The notes beneath the pieces were generated by a model, which was given only the letters and a program-made list of their open reading frames with translations, had not been told where the DNA came from and searched no databases. Position numbers and translations under genes: made by a program. This document shows positions 1 through 5,495 of a DNA stretch of 5,495 nucleotides, piece after piece. Each line of letters starts with the position of its first letter. Positions within the stretch are counted from its first letter, which is position 1. The stretch comes from Burkholderiaceae bacterium. Its GTDB lineage: Bacteria; Pseudomonadota; Gammaproteobacteria; Burkholderiales; Burkholderiaceae. The stretch covers positions 1 to 5,495 of the forward strand of contig JAKONL010000340.1 of the NCBI GenBank assembly GCA_022701965.1, read 5' to 3'.

Positions 1-1
1 C

Positions 2-11
2 AAGAAGGAGA
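2..11 (+). promoter_or_regulatory. Shine-Dalgarno site of rpoH
   Basis: The purine-rich AAGAAGGAGA contains a near-perfect AAGGAG anti-16S match, with GGAG at 7-10 and 8 nt between it and the ATG at 19. It is the best ribosome-binding site in the window and fixes the rpoH start. The promoter lies to the left of the window, and too little leader is visible to judge whether an RNA thermometer exists. Confidence 0.85.
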
Positions 12-18
12 TTTCCCT

Positions 19-960
<942 letters not shown>

Positions 961-982
961 TCCCGCCTCGCAGTCGTTGTCG

Positions 983-1010
983 AAAAGCCCGGCTCGACCG
1001 GGCTTTTTTT
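983..1010 (+). terminator. Rho-independent terminator of rpoH
   Basis: AAAAGCCCGG (983-992) pairs perfectly with CCGGGCTTTT (998-1007) around a CTCGA loop. The GC-rich core is followed by seven T residues (1004-1010). It begins 22 nt after the rpoH stop codon and is a textbook intrinsic terminator for plus-strand transcription. The A-run on the left arm gives only four U on the other strand, so bidirectional function is doubtful. Its position also argues against any start for the next gene upstream of about 1011. Confidence 0.93.
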
Positions 1011-1075
1011 ATACTCGCGGCCTTCGCGGTCGCGACGCGCACGACCGTTCGCACGAATCTTCTCCGAGACCCTCG

Positions 1076-2077
1076 ATGACCGTTTCGCATACACGCCGCC
1101 GCTCGTCCGCGGCCCTGGCGGCCACCTTGCTGCTCGGGGCCACCGCAGGTGCCAGGGCCTTCGCGGCATCGCCGCTCGCTGGTTGGCCGAGCCGGCCGCT
1201 GCGCATCGTGGTCGGCTTTCCCGGCGGGTCGACGCCCGACCTGACGGCGCGGATGATCGCCGAACCGTTGTCGAAGGCCCTCGGCCAGCCGGTGATCGTC
1301 GAGAACCGGGTCGGCGCGGGCGGCAACATCGCCGGCGAACTCGTGGCGCATGCGAGCGACGACCACACGCTCAGCGTGATGATCAACGGCAACATGACCA
1401 TCGCCAGGCTGCTCAACCCCCGCCTGCCCTACGACCCGCTGACCGACCTGCAGCCGATCGCGCTGGTCGGCGTGGCGCCGCTCGTGCTGGCGGCACCGGC
1501 GAACGCGCCCGGCGCCACGCCGCGAGACTTCCTGGCAGCGGCGCGGGCCTCGGGCTCGTCGTGGAGCTACGGCACGCCGGGTGTCGGCACGGTCGGGCAC
1601 CTGGGCATGGAGCTGCTCAACGGACAGCTCGCGGCACGGTCGGTGCACGTGCCCTACCCCGGCTATCCGCAGGTCATCAACGGCCTGATCGGCGGGCAGC
1701 TGCAGTGGGCGCTGCTGCCGCCGGCGCTCGCCATGGCACAGGTCCGGGCGGGCAGGCTGCGCGCGATCGGCGTGACCTCGGCCGGCCGCAGCACGCTGGT
1801 GCCCGAGCTGCCGAGCCTGACCGAGCTCGGGCTGCCGGGCTTCCAGCTGGAGATCTGGAACGCCGTCGCGGCGCCCAAATCGATGCCCCGGCCGATCGTC
1901 GAGCGTCTCGCGGTGCTGGTCGGCGACATCGTCCGCACGCCGGACGCGCGCAGCAGGCTGTTCGCGCAGGGATGGCAGGCGGTGGGCTCGTCGCCCGAAG
2001 GGCTGGCGAACCGCATCAAGGCGGACACCGCGCTGCTCGGCGGCGTGATCAGGGCACGCGGCATCACCGCCGACTGA
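1076..2077 (+). CDS. Bug-family (TctC-like) tripartite tricarboxylate transporter substrate-binding protein
   Basis: This is a predicted periplasmic solute receptor of the Bug family, which binds small carboxylates or related metabolites, usually for a TctA/TctB membrane pair. The 333-residue length is typical. The N-terminus (TRRRSSAALAATLLLGATAG, residues 6-25) is a signal peptide with a probable AFA cleavage motif at 28-30. Family hallmarks follow: WPSRPLRIVVGFPGG (37-51), DLTARMIAEPLSKALGQPVIVENR (55-78), GAGGNIA (80-86), YGTPGVGTVGHLGMELL (165-181), VPYPGYPQVINGLIGGQLQ (192-210) and PSLTELGLPGF (246-256). I chose ATG 1076 because a longer reading frame starting at 977 would run through the rpoH terminator and put about 33 non-signal-like residues before the signal peptide. 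The ribosome-binding site is weak (CCGAGA, about 7 nt upstream). No tctA or tctB is visible, so this is an orphan receptor, as is common in Burkholderiales. The ligand cannot be predicted. The gene converges on sco. Confidence 0.9.
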   Translation: MTVSHTRRRSSAALAATLLLGATAGARAFAASPLAGWPSRPLRIVVGFPGGSTPDLTARMIAEPLSKALGQPVIVENRVGAGGNIAGELVAHASDDHTLSVMINGNMTIARLLNPRLPYDPLTDLQPIALVGVAPLVLAAPANAPGATPRDFLAAARASGSSWSYGTPGVGTVGHLGMELLNGQLAARSVHVPYPGYPQVINGLIGGQLQWALLPPALAMAQVRAGRLRAIGVTSAGRSTLVPELPSLTELGLPGFQLEIWNAVAAPKSMPRPIVERLAVLVGDIVRTPDARSRLFAQGWQAVGSSPEGLANRIKADTALLGGVIRARGITAD

Positions 2078-2093
2078 ACTGCAGACGGACGGC
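2078..2093. other. Convergent junction between the Bug gene and sco
   Basis: Only 16 bp separate the TGA of the plus-strand Bug gene from the TGA of the minus-strand sco gene. No intrinsic terminator with a stable stem and T-run is visible in or next to it on either strand. A 4-bp stem (CTGA/TCAG, 2100-2111) inside the sco 3' end is too weak to count. Transcripts of the two genes may therefore overlap at their 3' ends or end by Rho. Confidence 0.6.
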
Positions 2094-2729
2094 TCAGCCC
2101 TGACCGATCAGCGTCTTCACGTCCGCGACCATCGGCGCCACGCCGGCGCCGTAGCGCGCGTAGAGCCGCAGACGGCCCTGCGTGTCGTAGACGTAGCTGG
2201 CGGCCGAATGGTCCACCGTGTAGCTGGTGGGTGTGCTGCCGTCGACCTTCTTGTAATAGAACTTGAAGTCCTTGGCCATCGCCGCGAGCTGCTCCGGCGT
2301 CGGAATCAGGGCGACGAAGCTCGGGTCGAAGGCGCCGGTGTAGGCCTTCATGACGGCGGGCGTGTCGCGCTCGGGGTCGACGGTAACGAAGATCACCTGC
2401 AGCCGGTCGCCGTCCGCGCCGAGCTGCTGCCTGACCTGCGCCATCTCCGTCATCGTGGTCGGGCAGACGTCCGGGCACTGCGCATAACCGAAGAACAGCA
2501 CCACCACCTTGCCCTTGAAGTCGGCCAGGGTGCGCGTCCTGCCGTCGGCATCGGCGAGCGCGAAGTCCCTGGCGTAGTCGGCGCCGGTCATGTCGACGGC
2601 GTTGAAGCTCGCCTTGGGCGGTGCATCGGCCGAGTCCTTGCAGCCGGCGAGCGGCAGGGCGAACATCGACGCGGCGCCCGTCCAGGCCGCCATGCCGCCG
2701 ATGCGTTGGATGAAGTCGCGCTTGTTCAT
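2094..2729 (-). CDS. sco: SCO1/SenC family copper chaperone / thiol oxidoreductase lipoprotein
   Basis: Sco proteins have a thioredoxin fold and bind copper in the periplasm. They deliver it to, or reduce the cysteines of, the CuA centre in cytochrome c oxidase subunit II. This 211-residue protein starts with KRDFIQ at residues 3-8, followed by a hydrophobic stretch and a lipobox LAGC with Cys30, indicating a lipoprotein anchored in a membrane and facing the periplasm. The copper-binding CxxxC is CPDVCP (Cys85, Cys89), and the third ligand is His174 in VDHSAASYVYD. The VTVDPERDTP segment (115-124) is a strong family marker. The gene lies 38 bp downstream of ctaB on the same strand and is probably cotranscribed with it. 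The ribosome-binding site before ATG 2729 is weak (GACAGG, somewhat far upstream). Upstream in-frame codons read back into ctaB coding sequence and were not used. The KR pair resembles a degenerate Tat motif, but Sec export is equally possible. Confidence 0.94.
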   Translation of the reverse strand: MNKRDFIQRIGGMAAWTGAASMFALPLAGCKDSADAPPKASFNAVDMTGADYARDFALADADGRTRTLADFKGKVVVLFFGYAQCPDVCPTTMTEMAQVRQQLGADGDRLQVIFVTVDPERDTPAVMKAYTGAFDPSFVALIPTPEQLAAMAKDFKFYYKKVDGSTPTSYTVDHSAASYVYDTQGRLRLYARYGAGVAPMVADVKTLIGQG

Positions 2730-2767
2730 GGATCGATCGGCCTGTCGAATGGCGTCGGAAAACGGAA

Positions 2768-3682
2768 TCAGAAAAGGTAGTGATCGACCAGCAGCGCCGC
2801 GAAGAGCACGCTCAGGTGGATCAGCGAGAAGCGGAAGGTCCGGCGCGCGAGCGCGTCCGAATAGTTGCGCCACAGCGCGAACGCGTAGCCGCAGAAGCCG
2901 ATGCTCACCGCCACCGCGACCGCCAGGTACAGCCACCCGCTCATGCCGTAGATGAAGGGCATCAGGCAGGCCGCGAACAGGATGAAGGTGTAGAGCAGCA
3001 CCTGCAGCCGCGTGAATTCGTTGCCGTGCGTGACCGGCAGCATCGGCAGCCCGGCCTTGCGGTAGTCCTCGACGCGGTAGAGCGCCAGCGCCCAGAAATG
3101 CGGCGGCGTCCAAAGGAAGATGATGAGGAAGAGGATCAGCGCCTCGGGACCGACGTCCCCCGTCATCGCAGCCCAGCCCAGCACCGGCGGCATCGCGCCC
3201 GAGGCGCCGCCGATCACGATGTTCTGCGGCGTCAGCGGCTTGAGGATCACGGTGTAGATCACCGCGTAGCCGACGAAGGTCGCGAACGTGAGCCACATCG
3301 TCAGCGGATTGACCGTGAACCACAGCAGCACCGAACCGGCCGTGCACAGCGCGGCCGAGAAGACCAGGGCCTGCCGGTCGCTCAGCTGGCCGCGCGCGGT
3401 CGGGCGCCAGGCGGTGCGCTTCATCTTGGCGTCGATGCCCTTCTCGACCAGGCAGTTGAACGCGGCGGCGGCACCGGCCACCAGCCAGATGCCGATGCAG
3501 GCCAGCAGGCCGCGCTGCAGGTCGGCCAGCGAGGGCAGGCCGGGCACGGCGAGCACCATGCCGATGAGCGCACAGAAAACGATCAGCTGCACGACCCGCG
3601 GCTTGGTCAGCGCGTAGAACTGGCGCAGCACGCTCGCGGTGGTCTCGGCGTTCGGTGCCGGGGTGGGAACGGGGGTGCTCAT
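2768..3682 (-). CDS. ctaB: Protoheme IX farnesyltransferase (heme O synthase)
   Basis: This UbiA-family integral membrane prenyltransferase joins farnesyl diphosphate to heme B to make heme O, the precursor of heme A for aa3-type oxidases. The protein has 304 residues, the normal length. It opens with a Pro/Thr-rich cytoplasmic tail, then LTKPRVVQL (25-33). The first prenyl-diphosphate/Mg site is the [19 protein letters not shown] segment (76-94), where Glu80 sits at the usual first Asp of the NxxxDxxxD pattern. The second conserved loop is [19 protein letters not shown] (202-220), preceded by [13 protein letters not shown] (189-201). About eight to nine hydrophobic segments are apparent. The ATG at 3682 overlaps the ctaA TGA as ATGA, so translation is probably coupled to ctaA. 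The same frame stays open far upstream, but there it reads ctaA in the wrong frame. The name cyoE is used for the same enzyme beside bo3 oxidases; the ctaA neighbour favours ctaB. Confidence 0.96.
   Translation of the reverse strand: MSTPVPTPAPNAETTASVLRQFYALTKPRVVQLIVFCALIGMVLAVPGLPSLADLQRGLLACIGIWLVAGAAAAFNCLVEKGIDAKMKRTAWRPTARGQLSDRQALVFSAALCTAGSVLLWFTVNPLTMWLTFATFVGYAVIYTVILKPLTPQNIVIGGASGAMPPVLGWAAMTGDVGPEALILFLIIFLWTPPHFWALALYRVEDYRKAGLPMLPVTHGNEFTRLQVLLYTFILFAACLMPFIYGMSGWLYLAVAVAVSIGFCGYAFALWRNYSDALARRTFRFSLIHLSVLFAALLVDHYLF
3679..3682 (-). other. ATGA stop/start overlap coupling ctaA and ctaB
   Basis: On the minus strand the ctaB ATG (3682-3680) overlaps the ctaA TGA (3681-3679), a 4-bp overlap. 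Only a weak GAGG purine run precedes the ctaB start, inside the ctaA coding end. Translation of the two heme A pathway enzymes is therefore likely coupled by termination-reinitiation. The overlap is seen; the coupling is inferred. Confidence 0.8.
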
Positions 3683-4899
3683 GCGGTGCCCGCCTCGCGC
3701 GACGTCGCGGACAACGGCGCGACGTCGACGCGGCGTGCCGCGACGCTTTCGCGCCGGCTCTCGCACAGCGCCCAGGTCAGCACGATCGCGAGCGCGGCGG
3801 CGCCGCCCGTGTGGAGCACGGCCGCGACGAGCGGCCAGTCGAGCAGCACGTTGCCCAGTCCGGTCGCCAGCTGGAGCAGCGCGAGTCCTGCCAGCCAGCG
3901 CGCCTGCGGCCGCAGCGCCACGGCGTCGCGCCGCAGCCGCCAGACCAGCACGCCGATGGCGACGAACACCACATAGGCCATGAGCCGGTGGACGTAGTGG
4001 ATGGCGGTCAGTGCCGAGAAATCGATCGGTACGCCGCCGGCATCCACGCCGAGTTCGCGCCAGAGCTGGAAACCCTGCGCGAAATTCATCGGTGGCCAGA
4101 AGCTGTCCTGGCAGGCCGGAAACTGGGTGCAGGCGAGCACGGCGTAGTTGGTGCTGACCCAGCCGCCGAGCGCAATCTGGACGGTGAGCAGCGCGGCGGT
4201 CGCGACCAGCAGCAGGCGCACCGGCGATGGCACGGACGCCGGTCGCCGACCCGTCGCCGCCTGCTGGTAGCGGACGGCCTGGATGCACAGCAGCACGAGC
4301 AGCACCATCGCCCCCATCAGGTGGAGCGTGACGATCGCCGGAAACAGCTTGAGCGTCACGGTCCAGGCGCCGAACGCACCCTGGAGACAGACCCATACCA
4401 GCGTCGCCGCCGGCCACCAGGCGCTGAGCACGTGCTGCGAGGATTCGCCGGCCGGGGCCGGAAGGCGCCGCTGCCGGCGTCGCTCGATCCAGGTCGCCAC
4501 GGCCAGCACCAGGATCAGCACGCCGACGCCGGTCGCGAGATAGCGGTGCACCATCTCGACCCAGGCCTTGCCGTGGGTGACGGGACCGGTCGGCTGCGCC
4601 GCCTGCGCCATCGCGATCTCGTGTCGCGCGCCGACCGGGCTCGCATTGCCGTAGCAGCCGGGCCAGTCGGGGCAACCCAGACCCGAATCGGTGAGCCGGG
4701 TGAAGGCACCGAACATCGTGAGGTCGAAGGTAAGGAACAGCGTCAGCACGGTCAGGGCGTGCAGCCGCCGCGCCTGGCCTCCTCCAGGTCCACCGGCGTT
4801 GCGGCGCCAGACCCAGAAGAGCGGCCCGAGCGCGAGCAGCACGCCCACGACCATCAGCCAGGCGACCGGCGCGAAGTCGTAGAGATCGCCCGACGTCAT
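3679..4899 (-). CDS. ctaA: Heme A synthase (COX15/CtaA family)
   Basis: This membrane enzyme oxidises the C8 methyl group of heme O to the formyl group of heme A, the cofactor of aa3-type cytochrome c oxidase. The 406-residue protein has about eight hydrophobic segments, in the two four-helix halves typical of the family. Candidate heme-ligand histidines lie in VEMVHRYLA (His118), TLHLMGA (His193), IHYVHRLMA (His301 and His304) and VLHTGGAA (His363). Two external loops carry cysteine pairs: GCPDWPGC (Cys76, Cys82) and ACTQFPAC (Cys257, Cys263). I chose ATG 4899, which gives [15 protein letters not shown] leading straight into the first membrane helix and has a G6 run 8 nt upstream. A GTG at 4941 would add 14 residues unlike the family. 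The stop codon overlaps the ctaB start. The first gene of the visible run ends 117 bp upstream, so ctaA may belong to the oxidase operon or have its own promoter. Confidence 0.95.
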   Translation of the reverse strand: MTSGDLYDFAPVAWLMVVGVLLALGPLFWVWRRNAGGPGGGQARRLHALTVLTLFLTFDLTMFGAFTRLTDSGLGCPDWPGCYGNASPVGARHEIAMAQAAQPTGPVTHGKAWVEMVHRYLATGVGVLILVLAVATWIERRRQRRLPAPAGESSQHVLSAWWPAATLVWVCLQGAFGAWTVTLKLFPAIVTLHLMGAMVLLVLLCIQAVRYQQAATGRRPASVPSPVRLLLVATAALLTVQIALGGWVSTNYAVLACTQFPACQDSFWPPMNFAQGFQLWRELGVDAGGVPIDFSALTAIHYVHRLMAYVVFVAIGVLVWRLRRDAVALRPQARWLAGLALLQLATGLGNVLLDWPLVAAVLHTGGAAALAIVLTWALCESRRESVAARRVDVAPLSATSREAGTA

Positions 4900-5016
4900 G
4901 CGACATGCCCCCCAAGCGAGACACCGCGAAACCGGCTGCACCGGGCCGCAGGTGTCGCCCTCTGCAAGGGCGTTGGCGAAGCGACACGACGTGCGCGAAG
5001 ACTGGGGGTATGCATG
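4900..5016 (-). other. Spacer / possible ctaA leader with a short GC hairpin
   Basis: These 117 bp separate the partial upstream gene from ctaA. On either strand CGCCCT (4956-4961) pairs with AGGGCG (4967-4972) around a 5-nt loop. A second inverted repeat, GTGTCGC (4952-4958) with GCGACAC (4981-4987), shares bases with the first, so the two stems cannot form together. Neither is followed by a T-run in the minus-strand direction, so this is not an intrinsic terminator. I see no convincing -35/-10 pair. In sequence this GC-rich such stems can arise by chance. Confidence 0.3.
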
Positions 5017-5495
5017 TTATCTACCGGGTTCGTCCCACGAGGACGAGGCTCGCAGCAGGCGGTCGAGATCGCGCTTGGCCTGTGCCGCGCCCGCCGCGTC
5101 CATGCGCGCCGGAAAACGCATCATCCAGTTGCCCAGCGGATCGACGACGAAGAGATGCTCGGCCAGCGCATGGCCGGCAACCGGCGCCAGCCACTGCGCG
5201 AGCGCGTCGGCCGGCACCCTCAGCACGGTGGCGCCTTGCAGGCCGTTCGCCAGTCGCGCCGGCACGGGCGCCGCGTCGCTCACCAGCCAGACGCGTTCCA
5301 GGCGGTCCTTCTCGCGCCCCAGGCTTTCGCGCAGCTGGCGTTGCAGGTAGAGCTGCCGCTCGCACAGCGCATCGCAGGCGGCGTCGGCGACCGTGATCAG
5401 CAGCCACTGGCCCTTCAGCGCGCGCAGGGTGGTCGACCTCCCGTCGGGAAGCGTGGCGACGACGGCCGGCAGCGGCCGCTGCGGATCGATCAGCT
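5017..5495 (-). CDS. Partial Sco-like thioredoxin-fold protein of the cytochrome oxidase assembly cluster (5' end outside window)
   Basis: The frame is open from the right window edge to the TAA at 5017-5019, giving 158 visible C-terminal residues. The N-terminus is missing, so any membrane anchor cannot be seen. Internal GTG 5283 is not the start, because the frame continues upstream with protein-like sequence. Visible residues 21-70 line up by eye with the thioredoxin core of the Sco protein in this window: [13 protein letters not shown] against RTLADFKGKVVVL, then CDALC (Cys40, Cys44 of the visible part) against CPDVC, then a shared DRL motif before the next strand. Residues 108-130 ([22 protein letters not shown]) resemble the Sco His-to-beta-hairpin region, and His108 could match the Sco ligand histidine if a two-residue insertion is allowed. 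Genes at this position, upstream of ctaA, are usually annotated as hypothetical or as oxidase-associated proteins. A redox or copper role in oxidase assembly is inferred; no function is established from this sequence. Confidence 0.75.
   Translation of the reverse strand, partial: LIDPQRPLPAVVATLPDGRSTTLRALKGQWLLITVADAACDALCERQLYLQRQLRESLGREKDRLERVWLVSDAAPVPARLANGLQGATVLRVPADALAQWLAPVAGHALAEHLFVVDPLGNWMMRFPARMDAAGAAQAKRDLDRLLRASSSWDEPGR

Noticed and set aside
1010..1015. TATACT, a near-consensus -10 element upstream of the Bug gene.
   Set aside because: No acceptable -35 hexamer lies 16-18 bp upstream; that position is the GC core of the terminator stem. The TA-rich look comes from the terminator T-run.
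977..1075. An N-terminal extension of the Bug protein starting near 977.
   Set aside because: It would translate through the rpoH terminator and place non-signal sequence ahead of a well-formed signal peptide at ATG 1076.
2731..2738. GATCGATC palindrome just upstream of the sco start as a possible operator.
   Set aside because: It is a short tetranucleotide duplication expected by chance. There is no second copy or flanking dyad to support regulator binding.
2094..3347. A 417-codon minus-strand open frame extending sco upstream.
   Set aside because: The region above 2729 is ctaB read in the wrong frame. The signal peptide and lipobox follow directly after the Met at 2729.
2768..4987. A 739-codon minus-strand open frame that might suggest a ctaA-ctaB fusion or a giant membrane protein.
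   Set aside because: Only the part from 3682 down is CtaB. Upstream of that it is an Arg/Ala-rich out-of-frame reading of ctaA, whose real frame is clear from its motifs.
5017..5283. A self-contained 88-residue gene starting at GTG 5283.
   Set aside because: The same frame continues upstream to the window edge with sequence matching the Sco-like core, including CxxxC, so 5283 is internal.

Overview
The window looks like a chromosomal segment of a GC-rich betaproteobacterium. The best fit is order Burkholderiales, perhaps a Comamonadaceae/Variovorax-like organism. This rests on the heme A synthase / heme O synthase / Sco / RpoH gene order, on the sequence flavour of those proteins, and on an orphan periplasmic binding protein of the Bug (TctC) family. 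The genus is inference; the order is fairly secure.

Layout, left to right. (1) Positions 19-960, plus strand: a complete rpoH, the heat-shock sigma factor, with a strong Shine-Dalgarno at the window edge and a clear intrinsic terminator just after it (983-1010). (2) Positions 1076-2077, plus strand: a Bug-family solute-binding protein with a signal peptide and no transporter membrane genes beside it. (3) A convergent junction of only 16 bp (2078-2093). (4) Minus strand, read right to left: the 3' part of a cytochrome-oxidase-associated thioredoxin-fold protein (5495-5017, its start lies outside the window), a 117-bp spacer, ctaA (4899-3679), ctaB (3682-2768, overlapping ctaA by 4 bp) and a sco/senC lipoprotein gene (2729-2094).

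The minus-strand genes form an aa3-type cytochrome c oxidase assembly module. CtaB farnesylates heme B to heme O, CtaA oxidises heme O to heme A, and Sco is expected to deliver copper to, or maintain the thiols of, the CuA site of subunit II. The partial gene at the right edge resembles a second, divergent Sco-like protein and keeps a CxxxC motif. The oxidase structural genes would be expected further right, outside the window.

I found no RNA genes, mobile elements, CRISPR arrays or long repeats. Gene content is conventional and I do not see a new defence or mobile system. The items most worth a second look are the divergent Sco-like protein, the orphan Bug gene lying between rpoH and the oxidase module, and possible alternative hairpins in the spacer before ctaA.
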